This document shows positions 53,001-61,018 of a stretch of DNA of 64,000 nt, piece by piece. Made by a program: the position numbers and the translations under genes. The stretch is taken from contig OY968767.1 in NCBI GenBank assembly GCA_963695375.1, forward strand, positions 1,550,001 to 1,614,000. The letters are read 5' to 3'. The DNA comes from JACCVL01 sp963695375. GTDB lineage: Bacteria > Actinomycetota > Actinomycetes > Propionibacteriales > Nocardioidaceae. Under the pieces are notes generated by a model. The model did not search any database. It saw only the letters and a program-made list of their open reading frames with translations, and was not told the origin of the DNA. Every line of letters starts with the position of its first letter. Within the stretch, counting starts at the first letter, position 1.

Positions 53001-53180
53001 GCGTTCCCCTACGACAGCACGGGTGACCAGTGGTTCGAGCAGAGTCAGTTCGACGCCTACCTCGCGCTCGGCCGGCACCTGGGCGAGGAGGTCGCCGAGC
53101 GGCTCACGCAGCCCGCGGCGCCGGCCGACTCGCTGCCCGGCCCGCGCGGCGCGGGCGGAGCGGGCGTCCCCGTCAGCTGA
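50016..53180 (+). CDS. Patatin-like phospholipase with an inserted multi-span membrane region
   Basis: 1054 residues; ATG 50016 follows GGGAGGG. Hydrophobic segments near residues 24-42, 100-120, 125-143 and 175-195 come first. Then the patatin signature: SGGGIRSAT oxyanion loop (257-265) and nucleophile SVSGGGY (Ser290). About seven transmembrane helices follow (roughly 350-660), and only after them the patatin C-terminal half with the catalytic Asp in TDGGHYENLGL (Asp862). The Ser-Asp distance of about 570 residues is far larger than the usual 150-250, so the membrane region is inserted in the hydrolase domain. It probably hydrolyses phospholipids or acyl esters at the membrane. Confidence 0.85.
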   Translation: MTVAQRPPTRRFAQPLWLRTSLGRVLAVVLLATFAAAVVAGLRMYEERAPLSSRDVVAVQLAGGPSQAAELVCEPNGAPTRRDRCASIADLRGSLDAESWLLLGYGGLAGICLTGGLLFAGVRGRRIGLLAAVGTTLAVGLDAAENALTRRGLDALEAGIPSAAWPWVSATAGAKFVLLLVAGAVGACTLLVVGSRALIRPTDYSWVVRGRGQEAPNVYPPPATCTSTGLRVPATGLPVTSYADLGRPPGDIGICVSGGGIRSATSTLGLLQVLQERRLLQRARYLVSVSGGGYVVGALRLAVQPRSAADPVVLDPTEPAPFAAGSPEVDHLRRHGRYLADSFLEWAVAAAVLLRGVFVSLFLLAGAVTALGLLLGAFYRVAPVADLQALIAGGDLPDGVTAGGALATGTLLVAAVTIWLINVVAHQWRGRSVRWLLRLAFAVTSLAGLSLLVTMGVPALVWGAERLQADVATPGAVGTGISAVTASYVGALVTMLWRHRTVAGRLRTLLGGGSDPASSRIPSGIVPQLVVSAVLLLLGVLFLALLAQVVAAAVPERGRAFLLYPAQPTEWLALGMALAAVGLLLFAAVGASPTHVALPRAVRVAAGVASVGLAVVLAVGPGVVGSGSDALVERWTRADAQLWPHVWLFVTPATFLLAAWLLDQTWSSLHPFYRRRLATAFAVRRVRLDDGQLAAEPYDFDTEPTSLSTHATPVEGLPQVVFAAAANLSGADRTPPGRRATSFTFSHDWIGGPEVGYVATRPLEQHLTGAVSSDLSVQSAVAISGAAFASAMGRQARAVQTLLAISNARLGTWLPNPAWLASRDQRNDWLSPRLPNVRRITSLLREVLGSYSPTERLLLVTDGGHYENLGLVELLRHRCRTVVCLDASGDAPPATQVLAEAITLAREELGVEIVLDDPFSLTPGGGPPLQPESSLEALSARLSAACVAVGTVTYPEPFTVAGESGPSRTGRIVVAKLRLTAEMPYDVLTYAQQNRAFPYDSTGDQWFEQSQFDAYLALGRHLGEEVAERLTQPAAPADSLPGPRGAGGAGVPVS

Positions 53181-53940
53181 CCTGCACCGAGCGCTTCGCC
53201 AGGCCCAGGAAGTACCCGTCGATCACCGGCTCGGGTGGGGTCGCCGGGTCGGTGGCGAGGCCGAGCGTGAGGAACAGCGGCGTGAAGTGCTCGACGGTGG
53301 GGTGGGCGTACGGCATCCCCGGGGCGCGGTCGGCGAACGCCGCGAGCTCGTCCACGTCTCCCCGGCCGAGCGCGTCGGCTGCCCACAGGTCGAAGTCGCT
53401 GGACCAGCCGGGCGGCTCGGCGTCCACCCGCCAGTCCCGGAGGAAGGGCAGCCCGTGGGTCAGGAAGCCGGAGCCGATCACCAGCACGCCGTGCTCGCGC
53501 AGCGGCCGGAGCCGGCGGCCCAGCTCGAGCAGCCGCGCCGGGTCGTGGGTGGGCATGGACATCTGCAGCACCGGGACGTCCGCGGCCGGGTACATCACTC
53601 GCAGCGGCACCCAGGCGCCGTGGTCCAGGCCGCGGCTGGTGTGCTCGTGCACCGGCTCGTCGTCGGGCAGCACCGAGCGGACCAGCCGGGCCAGTGCACC
53701 GGCATCCGGCGTCTCGTACGTGAGCTCGTAGAAGCGTCGCGGGAACCCCCCGAAGTCGTAGACCAGCGGGGTCGCCGCGGCGGTGGAGGTCAGGCTGAGC
53801 GGCGCGGCCTCCCAGTGCGCGGACACGATGAGGATCGCGGTGGGGCGGGGGAGGGCACCCGCCCAGTCGGCCAGCTGCGACGTCCAGAGCCGGTCGTCGA
53901 GCAGTGGCGGAGCTCCGTGACCGAGGTACAGCGCCGGCAT
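53173..53940 (-). CDS. DODA-type (LigB/YgiD) extradiol dioxygenase
   Basis: 255 residues from ATG 53940; an in-frame TTG at 53961 is the alternative. The family motifs are clear: PALYLGHGAPPLLDD, AILIVSAHWEAAP, YDFGGFPRRFYEL, RGLDHGAWVPLRVMYP, GSGFLTHGL and YAHPTVEHFTPLF. His residues in GHG, SAHWE, LDHG and the TVEHF region would bind the single Zn or Fe. YgiD-like proteins open catechol rings such as DOPA, though physiological substrates are seldom known. It overlaps the end of the patatin gene by eight bases (convergent). Confidence 0.9.
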   Translation of the reverse strand: MPALYLGHGAPPLLDDRLWTSQLADWAGALPRPTAILIVSAHWEAAPLSLTSTAAATPLVYDFGGFPRRFYELTYETPDAGALARLVRSVLPDDEPVHEHTSRGLDHGAWVPLRVMYPAADVPVLQMSMPTHDPARLLELGRRLRPLREHGVLVIGSGFLTHGLPFLRDWRVDAEPPGWSSDFDLWAADALGRGDVDELAAFADRAPGMPYAHPTVEHFTPLFLTLGLATDPATPPEPVIDGYFLGLAKRSVQVS

Positions 53941-54122
53941 CGAAGGTGCTTGAATCCACAACTACATCCTAGCGCCGATTAGGTCGGTCGGCGGTCGCTG
54001 CGGCACACTGGGGGCTGGATCGCGCCAGCCCGGCGCCCCTCGGTCGTCTGCCAGGACCCGCCAGCCGCGGTGAGCCAGCATCTCCGGCCACCTCGTCCCT
54101 GACCCGTCCTGGAAGGACACCT

Positions 54123-55322
54123 GTGCCGCACCGTGCCCCGGGCACCTCCACGCCCGCCTCCCCCCGCTCCGCCCCGGGCTTCGCCGCACTCGGCGTCCCC
54201 GCCCCGCTGGTCGACATCCTCACCCGCCAGGGCATCACCGCGCCGTTCCCCATCCAGACCGCGACGCTGCCGGACACCCTCGGCGGGCGGGACGTGCTCG
54301 GCCGCGGCCGCACCGGCTCCGGCAAGACGCTGGCCTTCGGCCTGCCCCTGGTCGCCCGGCTCACCACCTCCGGCACCCGCCGGACCTCGCGCCGCCCGCG
54401 CGCCCTCGTCCTCGTCCCCACCCGGGAGCTGGCCGCCCAGGTGCGCGACACCCTGGCACCGCTGGCCGCGGCGGCCGGCCTGCGCACCGCCACCGTCTTC
54501 GGCGGTGTCGGGCAGGGCCCCCAGGTGCAGGCGCTGCGCCGGGGCGTCGACGTGCTGATCGCCTGCCCCGGCCGGCTGGAGGACCTGATCGGCCAGCGGC
54601 ACTGCGACCTCGGCGCCGTCGAGGTCACCGTTCTCGACGAGGCCGACCACATGGCCGACATGGGCTTCCTGCCGGGCGTTCGCAAGCTGCTGGACCGGAC
54701 CCCGTCGGTGGGTCAGCGGATGCTGTTCTCCGCCACGCTCGACAACGGCGTGGACGTGCTGGTCCGGCGCTACCTCGACCAGCCGCTGACGCACTCGGTC
54801 GACACCGTGTCCGCGCCGCCGCCGGAGATGTCCCACCACCTGCTGGAGGTGCACCACAGCGAGAAGGCCGCCGTCGTCCGCGAGCTGGCCTCCGGTGCGG
54901 GTCGGGCGCTGCTGTTCACCCGCACCAAGCACGGCGCGCGCAAGCTCGCCCGGCAGCTCACCGCCAACGGGATCCCGGCCGCCGACCTGCACGGCAACCT
55001 GACGCAGAGCGTGCGCACCCGGAACCTCGCCGCCTTCGCCAGCGGCCGCGTCAAGGTCCTGGTCGCCACGGACATCGCCGCCCGCGGCGTGCACGTGGAC
55101 GACATCGCGCTGGTCGTGCACGTGGACCCGCCGACCGAGCCGAAGGCCTACCTGCACCGGTCCGGCCGTACCGCCCGGGCCGGCGCCGCGGGGTCGGTCG
55201 TCACGGTGCTCACCAAGGAGCAGCGGCGCGACGTCGCCGCGCTGGTCCGCAAGGCACGGATCGAGCCGGTCAAGGCGGTCGTGCGAGCGGGCAGTCCCGA
55301 GGTGCGCGCGCTCGTCGCCTGA
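54123..55322 (+). CDS. DEAD-box RNA helicase
   Basis: 399 residues from GTG 54123, with GGAAGG 7 nt upstream. Q motif FPIQTATLPDTLGGRD, motif I GRTGSGKTLA, Ia PTRELAAQ, DEAD in TVLDEADHMADMGFL, SAT (MLFSATLDN), motif V ATDIAARGVHVDDI and VI HRSGRTARAG are all present, so ATP-dependent RNA unwinding is expected. It is short, with no C-terminal extension, close to the RhlE type. YjbQ follows after 15 nt but has its own leaderless -10. Confidence 0.93.
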   Translation: MPHRAPGTSTPASPRSAPGFAALGVPAPLVDILTRQGITAPFPIQTATLPDTLGGRDVLGRGRTGSGKTLAFGLPLVARLTTSGTRRTSRRPRALVLVPTRELAAQVRDTLAPLAAAAGLRTATVFGGVGQGPQVQALRRGVDVLIACPGRLEDLIGQRHCDLGAVEVTVLDEADHMADMGFLPGVRKLLDRTPSVGQRMLFSATLDNGVDVLVRRYLDQPLTHSVDTVSAPPPEMSHHLLEVHHSEKAAVVRELASGAGRALLFTRTKHGARKLARQLTANGIPAADLHGNLTQSVRTRNLAAFASGRVKVLVATDIAARGVHVDDIALVVHVDPPTEPKAYLHRSGRTARAGAAGSVVTVLTKEQRRDVAALVRKARIEPVKAVVRAGSPEVRALVA

Positions 55323-55337
55323 CCCACACTCGGCGGC

Positions 55338-55751
55338 ATGCGCAGCGACACCTTCGCGGTGCACACCGGTGGCTCGGACACGGTCGTGGACCTGACCGAC
55401 CGGTGTGCCCGCTTCGCCCGGGAGGCCGCCGGCGACGGGGACGGGTTGCTGCACGTCTTCGTGCCGCACGCCACGGCGGGCGTCGCCGTGCTGGAGACCG
55501 GGGCGGGCAGCGACGAGGACCTGCTCGCGGCGCTGGCCGACCTGCTGCCGGCCGACGACCGCTGGCGGCACCGGCACGGCACGCCCGGTCACGGTCGCTC
55601 GCACGTGCTGCCGGCCCTGGTGCCCCCGTACGCCACCGTTCCGGTGCTGGCCGGCGAGCTGGCGCTGGGCACCTGGCAGAGCATCTGCCTGGTCGACCTG
55701 AATGTCGACAACGCCGACCGGACGGTCCGGCTGTCGCTGCTGTCCGGCTGA
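55338..55751 (+). CDS. YjbQ / UPF0047 family protein
   Basis: 137 residues. The family blocks VDLTDRCARFAREAAGDGDG, LLHVFVPHATAGVAVLE, HRHGTPGHGRSHVLPAL and LGTWQSICLVDL are intact, with conserved His and Asp residues of the putative metal site. Members show weak thiamine-phosphate synthase activity, and the physiological role is unsettled. CACACT (55325-55330) lies 7 nt before ATG 55338. It converges with the VWA gene eight bases downstream. Confidence 0.9.
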   Translation: MRSDTFAVHTGGSDTVVDLTDRCARFAREAAGDGDGLLHVFVPHATAGVAVLETGAGSDEDLLAALADLLPADDRWRHRHGTPGHGRSHVLPALVPPYATVPVLAGELALGTWQSICLVDLNVDNADRTVRLSLLSG

Positions 55752-55758
55752 GCCGCGG

Positions 55759-57681
55759 TCAGCCGGACCTGGTGCGCAGGTAGTCGGCCACGACGTACTC
55801 GCCGAGCCGCCCGATCTCGGGGGTGAACACCCGCCCGCCGCAGCGGCGGGCCATCGCGTCCACGAACCGGGCCAGCCCGGGGTCGTCGCCGAGCATGAAG
55901 ACGTTCAGCGTCGCGCCGGCCCGGGTGATCGTGTCCACCTCCGCCACCGTGGCACGCAGCGTGGCCGAGCTGGTCGGCCAGTGGAAGAACGCGGTCTGGT
56001 CCGGCTCGAGGTGTGCCGTCGGCTCGCCGTCGGTGACCACCAGGACGACCGGCTCCGCCTCCGGGTGCCGCCGCAGGTGCTGGCCGGCCAGCATCAGCGC
56101 GTGCTGGAGGTTGGTGCCCTGCACGTACTCGGGCGAGATGCCGGCCAGTTGCACCGGGGTGAGCCGCCGGGCCAGTCGGTCGAAGCCGATGATCTGCAGC
56201 GCGTCCCCGCGGAACCGGGTCGCGATCAGGTGGGCGAGCGCCAGCGCGGTCTGCTTCATCGGCCCCCAGCGGTCCTCGGCGACCATCGAGAACGACAGGT
56301 CGACGCACAGCGCCACCGCGGCGGTGGTGCGGCGCTCGGTCTCGGCCACCTCGAAGTCGGCCACGTCCAGCAGCGGGGAGCGGTCGGCCCCCGCGATCGC
56401 CCGCCGACGCACCGCGTTGTGCACCGTGCGGACCGTGTCCAGCGGTCGCTCGTCGCCGAACAGCCAGGGGAGCGAGGCACCGGTGCGCTCGTCCGCCGAC
56501 CCGGATCGGTGGTCGTCGTGGTCCCCGCGCCCGTTCGCGTCCAGGGTGGCGAACACCCGGCGCAACGCGGTCTCGCCGAGACGGCGCAACGCCTTCGGGG
56601 TCAGCTCCAGGCCGTCCTCGCCGCGGGTCAGGTAGCCCTGCCTGGCCAGCTCCCGCTCCAGGTCCCGCAGTGCCCGCAGGTCGACGGCCGCGGACGGTGC
56701 CAGCTGCCGCTCCAACGCCTCCACGTCGACGTCGTCCAGCGTGGCGCCGGGATGCTCTTGGGCCAGCTGCCGTTCCAGCGCCTCCAGGTCGGCGAGGTCG
56801 GCCACCGCGCCGACCGCGTCGCCGTAGCCGAGCGGTTCGGGACCGTCCATCCGCACCGCCCCGCCGCGGCCGAGGCCGGGGCGGAGCGCCTGCAGGTTGT
56901 CCTGCAGCCGTCCGAGCTCGTTCGCGAGCTCCGGGTCGTCCGCCAGCGTCTCGGCCATCAGCCGCTGCAGCTCGTCGCGCTGCGCGGGGGTGAGCGAGCG
57001 CAGCATCCGCTGGGCGGCGTCCTGGCGCCGAGCCAGCAGGTCGACGAGGTCGTCGGTGTCCCGCGGCTGCTCGGGGAAGAAGTCGCCGTGCGCGGCCATG
57101 AACTGCGCGAACTGCTCGGTGGTGTCGGCGCCGCGGGCGTGTGCGGCGAGCAGCGCGTTGAGGTCGGCGATCATCGCCCGCGCGTTCTGCCTCGCCTCCG
57201 GGTCCAGCCCGGTGAACCGCGCGGCCAGCAGGTCCTGGCGCAGCATCTCGCGGATCTGTTCGTACGTCGCGCGAGCCTCGTCGCTCGCCCACGGATAGTC
57301 CCGCAGCTCGCTGACTGCGGTGGCGGTGTCGTCCGGCACCGACTCGAGCTGCATCTCGGCCAGCCGGGCCGCGTCGTCGTCTCGCCCGGCCAGCGCGTCC
57401 CGCTCGGCCGCCAGCGCCTGGTCGAGGAGCTGGCGGACCCGGTCCAGCGTCCCCGCCAGGTTCCCGCGGCGCTGCAGCTCGCGGCGCCGGCGCCGGACCT
57501 GACGACGCAGCTCGTCCAGCCCCTGTCGGCCGTCGTGGCCGCGCCGGAGCAGGGCGGAAAGCGCGTCCCGGGGGCCCGCGCCGTCGAGCACGTCCCGGCC
57601 GATCTCGTCCACCGCACTCCGCACGTCGAACGGCGCGGCCAGCGGGTCGTCGCCGCCGTGCCACGAGCCGTAGCGGTACAC
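55759..57681 (-). CDS. VWA-domain protein, partner of MoxR-type ATPase
   Basis: 640 residues from GTG 57681. A long N-terminal helical region rich in Arg, Gln and Leu (about 35-330) contains heptad-like stretches such as ELRRQVRRRRRELQRRGNL. The C-terminal von Willebrand A domain (about 440-640) has the MIDAS pattern DLSFSM, TNLQHAL and TDGEPTAHL. VWA proteins of this kind act with MoxR/ChlI-type AAA ATPases in metal insertion or complex remodelling. The ATPase gene lies directly upstream, its stop two bases before this GTG. No signal peptide. Confidence 0.88.
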   Translation of the reverse strand: MYRYGSWHGGDDPLAAPFDVRSAVDEIGRDVLDGAGPRDALSALLRRGHDGRQGLDELRRQVRRRRRELQRRGNLAGTLDRVRQLLDQALAAERDALAGRDDDAARLAEMQLESVPDDTATAVSELRDYPWASDEARATYEQIREMLRQDLLAARFTGLDPEARQNARAMIADLNALLAAHARGADTTEQFAQFMAAHGDFFPEQPRDTDDLVDLLARRQDAAQRMLRSLTPAQRDELQRLMAETLADDPELANELGRLQDNLQALRPGLGRGGAVRMDGPEPLGYGDAVGAVADLADLEALERQLAQEHPGATLDDVDVEALERQLAPSAAVDLRALRDLERELARQGYLTRGEDGLELTPKALRRLGETALRRVFATLDANGRGDHDDHRSGSADERTGASLPWLFGDERPLDTVRTVHNAVRRRAIAGADRSPLLDVADFEVAETERRTTAAVALCVDLSFSMVAEDRWGPMKQTALALAHLIATRFRGDALQIIGFDRLARRLTPVQLAGISPEYVQGTNLQHALMLAGQHLRRHPEAEPVVLVVTDGEPTAHLEPDQTAFFHWPTSSATLRATVAEVDTITRAGATLNVFMLGDDPGLARFVDAMARRCGGRVFTPEIGRLGEYVVADYLRTRSG

Positions 57682-57682
57682 C

Positions 57683-59095
57683 TCAGCCGCCGTACACCGT
57701 GCGGCCGTCGACGGTGTCCTTCGCCAGCCGCCGGGTCAGCCACAGACCGTCGAGGACCAGCTCCGCCGCAGCCGCCGCCTGGCCGGGGGAGACGCTGTCC
57801 TCGTCCACCCCGAGCCGGCCGAGCACCCGCGCCAGCCCGGGCACGGGGCCGAGGGCGTCCAGCAGGTCCTGCGCCGGGGTCAGCGGGCCGGTCTCGACCG
57901 TGTCGCCGTCGGCGAAGCGTTCGCTCCAGCCGGCCAGGTCGACGCCGGCCAGCCGGGCGCGGAAGGTGCTGGCGACCGCGACGCGCAGCAGGTGGTCGAA
58001 CACCTCGGCCTCGCGGCCCTCCTCTCCCATCTCCAGCTCGACCTTGCCGCGGAGCGTGGGCAGCACGCCGGGCAGGTCCGCGACCCGCGCCACCGCGTCC
58101 GCCTCGCCGGTCAGCGCCGCCCGCCGCAGCGCCGACCCGGCCGTCGACTCGGCGGCGGCGACGGCGAGCCGGGCGGAGATCCCCGAGCGCTGGTCGACCG
58201 CCGTCGACTCGCGCAGGCCGCGGGCGAACCGGGCCAGCACCTCCAGCAGGTGCCGGGGCACCTCGGCCACCAGCCGAGCCTCCTGGGCGATCAGCGCCAC
58301 CTCGTCGTCGACCTCGAGCGGGTAGTGGGTGCGGATCTCGGCACCGAAACGGTCCTTGAGCGGGGAGATGATCCGGCCCCGGTTGGTGTAGTCCTCCGGG
58401 TTCGCGGACGCGACCACCAGCAGGTCGAGCGGCAGCCGCAGGGCATAGCCGCGCACCTGGATGTCCCGCTCCTCGAGCACGTTGAACAGCGCGACCTGGA
58501 TCCGCTCGGCCAGGTCCGGCAGCTCGTTGAGACCGAGCACGCCGCGGTTCGTCCGCGGGATCAGGCCGTAGTGCACCGTCTCGGGATCGCCGAGCGTCCG
58601 GCCCTGCGCCACCTTGACCGGGTCCACGTCACCGACCAGGTCGCCGACCGAGGTGTCCGGGGTGGCCAGCTTCTCGCCGTACCGGTCGTCGCGATGCCGC
58701 CACTCGACCGGCGTCCGGTCCCCGCACTCGGCCACCAGCGCCCGGCAGCGGCGGCAGACCGGGGCGTACGGGTGGTCGTTGATCTCACATCCGGCGACCA
58801 CCGGCGTCCACTCGTCCAGCAGCCCCGCCACGGTGCGCATCAGCCGGGTCTTGCCCTGGCCACGCTCACCGAGCAGCACCACGTCGTGCCCGGCCAGCAG
58901 CGCGCGCTCGAGCTCGGGCCGCACGGTGTCGTCGAACCCGACGATGCCCGGGAACGGGTCACGGCCCGCGCGCAGGGCGTCGAGCAGGTTGGCCCGGATC
59001 TCGGCCCGCACCGAGCGATGCTCATGCCCGCCGGCGCGCAGCTCGCCGAGGGAGGCGGCCGAGGAGGACGGGCGGACCGACGCGGGCGAGGCCAT
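57683..59095 (-). CDS. MoxR/ChlI-like AAA+ ATPase
   Basis: 470 residues from ATG 59095. Walker A LLGERGQGKTRLM, an unusual CRRCRALVAECG Cys cluster (about 120-131) that could bind zinc, GVLGLNELPDLAER (Walker B with Asn for Asp in the second position of the expected motif), ANPEDYTNRGRI sensor region and SGISARLAVAAAES. The Mg-chelatase subunit I-like form and the VWA partner directly downstream indicate a two-component chaperone or chelatase. The Walker B block reads NELPD where many homologues read DEIN/DEID. Confidence 0.88.
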   Translation of the reverse strand: MASPASVRPSSSAASLGELRAGGHEHRSVRAEIRANLLDALRAGRDPFPGIVGFDDTVRPELERALLAGHDVVLLGERGQGKTRLMRTVAGLLDEWTPVVAGCEINDHPYAPVCRRCRALVAECGDRTPVEWRHRDDRYGEKLATPDTSVGDLVGDVDPVKVAQGRTLGDPETVHYGLIPRTNRGVLGLNELPDLAERIQVALFNVLEERDIQVRGYALRLPLDLLVVASANPEDYTNRGRIISPLKDRFGAEIRTHYPLEVDDEVALIAQEARLVAEVPRHLLEVLARFARGLRESTAVDQRSGISARLAVAAAESTAGSALRRAALTGEADAVARVADLPGVLPTLRGKVELEMGEEGREAEVFDHLLRVAVASTFRARLAGVDLAGWSERFADGDTVETGPLTPAQDLLDALGPVPGLARVLGRLGVDEDSVSPGQAAAAAELVLDGLWLTRRLAKDTVDGRTVYGG

Positions 59096-59127
59096 GGCCT
59101 CGACCCTACGTCGGCCGGCCCGGCCGG

Positions 59128-59661
59128 TTAGTCGTCGTCGTGCTGCCCGCGGAGCTGACCGCGGATCTCTCCATTGGGGAAGGTGGTCGTGTGCACGTTG
59201 GCGTAGGTGACCCCGGCCCGCATCGCCGCCACCAACTCGTCGAACTCGCCCGGGTCGATGCCCTGTCCGGACGGGCCGATCACGTCGGCGGGGGTGACGG
59301 TTCCCCGGACGGTGCCGGCGTCGGGACACGGACCCTTCGGTGCCGCCGGATCGTCGGAGCAGAGGAAGGCCGCGACCCCACCGCTGACGGACTTCTGCCC
59401 GAAGTGGATGTGTGCCTGGACCACGTCGCTGCTCATCCGGCTGTACGTGAGGCGGAACGCGATCCGGTCGCGGGACCGGTCGACCCAGACCTGGAAGCTG
59501 CCCCGGCCGGCGGTGGAGATCGCGGGGACCTCCTGGTAGCCGGTCAGCCGGGTGCGACTGCCACCGTCGTCATCGTCGGCGGCGACCGCCGACGCCGCGG
59601 TCAGCCCGCCGGTGATCAGAACGGCCGCGACCAGCGCGGCCCGTGCACGTGTGCCGTTCAT
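59128..59661 (-). CDS. Secreted CHRD-domain protein
   Basis: 177 residues; ATG 59661 has GGAGG 9 nt upstream on the minus strand. Signal peptide RAALVAAVLITGGLTAASAV, then one CHRD (chordin-like) domain: LTGYQEVPAISTAGRGSFQV, AFRLTYSRMSSDVVQAHIHF, NVHTTTFPNGEIRGQL. The C-terminus is HDDD. CHRD proteins are exported all-beta proteins of unknown bacterial function. It is divergent from the PQQ-type dehydrogenase, and both are exported. Confidence 0.9.
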   Translation of the reverse strand: MNGTRARAALVAAVLITGGLTAASAVAADDDDGGSRTRLTGYQEVPAISTAGRGSFQVWVDRSRDRIAFRLTYSRMSSDVVQAHIHFGQKSVSGGVAAFLCSDDPAAPKGPCPDAGTVRGTVTPADVIGPSGQGIDPGEFDELVAAMRAGVTYANVHTTTFPNGEIRGQLRGQHDDD

Positions 59662-59826
59662 CGGACACCACCTCCGAGAGCGGGTCCCCGACGCGCACCC
59701 TGCACGTGGTACGCCGCCCTCTTGGACCATCGTCGGAGGGTGCTGGGCGTGTCTACGGCCGACGGGGACCCCCGGGCTACGACCATTGGGCAGGCACGTC
59801 ACCGAACGTGGTGGGAGGGTGACCCC

Positions 59827-60999
59827 ATGCAGCTCACGCGCCGTCTCGCCGTCCTGGCCGCCGCCGCCGTCGCGCTGGCGCTGACGGCGCCGTCCGGCGT
59901 CGCCACCGAGCCGCCCGCCGACCCGGAGCGGGTGCCGTCGCTGCGGGTGCAGGTGGTCAAGCGCGGGCTGGACATCCCCTGGGACCTGACCTTCCTGCCG
60001 AACGGCGCGATGCTCTACACCCAGCGTTCTCGGCTCACCATGCGCTACCGCGCGCCGGGGGGCGGGGACCACCCGGTGCGGTTCGACCGCTCCGGCATGT
60101 GGTCGTCCGGGGAGACCGGCCTGATGTCGATCCTGGCGGCCGAGAACTTCGCGCGGACCCGGCACTTCTACACCTGCCACGGTGCGAACTCGCCCCGCCC
60201 GGGCGGACACGACGTGCGCGTGGTGATGTGGCGGCTGAAGCAGTCCACCCGTCGGGCGGTGCGGGTGCGCCCGATCGTGCGCGGACTGCCGGCGACGTCC
60301 GGCCGGCACGGCGGTTGCCGGCTCCGCTTCGGGCCGGAGGGCGCGCTGTACATCGGCACCGGCGACGCCGCCGTGGCACGGAATCCGCAGAGCCTGCGGT
60401 CCGGTGGCGGCAAGGTGCTGCGGGTCCGGCCGGCCACCGGCCGCGGATGGCCCAGCAACCCGTTCCCGCACGCGGGGCGGGCGATGAAGCGCCGGATCTT
60501 CACCTACGGACACCGCAACGTGCAGGGGCTGGCGTTGCGTCCTGGGCGGAACGCGACGATGTGGTCGGTCGAGCACGGCACGTACCGCGACGACGAGGTG
60601 AACCGGCTGCGGCGCGGCGGCAACTACGGCTGGGACCCCGGCCCCGGCTACGACGAGTCCGCGCCGATGACGGACTTCTCCCTGCCCGGCCCGCAGATCG
60701 GCGCCCGGTGGCGGTCCGGTCAGCCGACGCTCGCGACCTCAGGCGCGGTGTGGCTGCGCGGCGCGAAGTGGGGCGCGTGGCGGGGCGCGCTGGCGGTCGG
60801 CTGCCTGGCCGACTCGTCGCTGCGGATCATGCGGTTCAGCCGCAGCGGACGGTTCCTGCGGATGTGGACGCCGCCACGGCTGAACGGGGACTACGGCCGG
60901 CTGCGCTCGCCGGTGCTCGGGCCGGGCAACGTGCTGTACGTGACGACGGCCAACGGCGCCGGCAACGACAAGATCCTCCGGGTGAACCCCCGCCGTTGA
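59827..60999 (+). CDS. Secreted PQQ-dependent sugar (aldose) dehydrogenase
   Basis: 390 residues. Signal peptide RRLAVLAAAAVALALTAPSG. Six-bladed sGDH-type propeller: GLDIPWDLTFLPNGAMLYTQ, then GRHGGCRLRFGPEGALYIGT with the catalytic His, YGHRNVQGLALRPG and EHGTYRDDEVNRLRRGGNYG then WD. It matches the soluble aldose dehydrogenase family oxidising sugars with PQQ and a Ca2+ ion. No PQQ synthesis genes are in the window. Whether it binds PQQ or acts as an apoprotein is not visible. Confidence 0.88.
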   Translation: MQLTRRLAVLAAAAVALALTAPSGVATEPPADPERVPSLRVQVVKRGLDIPWDLTFLPNGAMLYTQRSRLTMRYRAPGGGDHPVRFDRSGMWSSGETGLMSILAAENFARTRHFYTCHGANSPRPGGHDVRVVMWRLKQSTRRAVRVRPIVRGLPATSGRHGGCRLRFGPEGALYIGTGDAAVARNPQSLRSGGGKVLRVRPATGRGWPSNPFPHAGRAMKRRIFTYGHRNVQGLALRPGRNATMWSVEHGTYRDDEVNRLRRGGNYGWDPGPGYDESAPMTDFSLPGPQIGARWRSGQPTLATSGAVWLRGAKWGAWRGALAVGCLADSSLRIMRFSRSGRFLRMWTPPRLNGDYGRLRSPVLGPGNVLYVTTANGAGNDKILRVNPRR

Positions 61000-61006
61000 G
61001 CGTCGA

Positions 61007-61012
61007 TAGGGT
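61007..61012 (+). promoter_or_regulatory. Putative -10 (TAGGGT) for the SDR gene
   Basis: TAGGGT ends 6 nt before ATG 61019, with no RBS; leaderless pattern. Confidence 0.55.
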
Positions 61013-61018
61013 CGCCCG

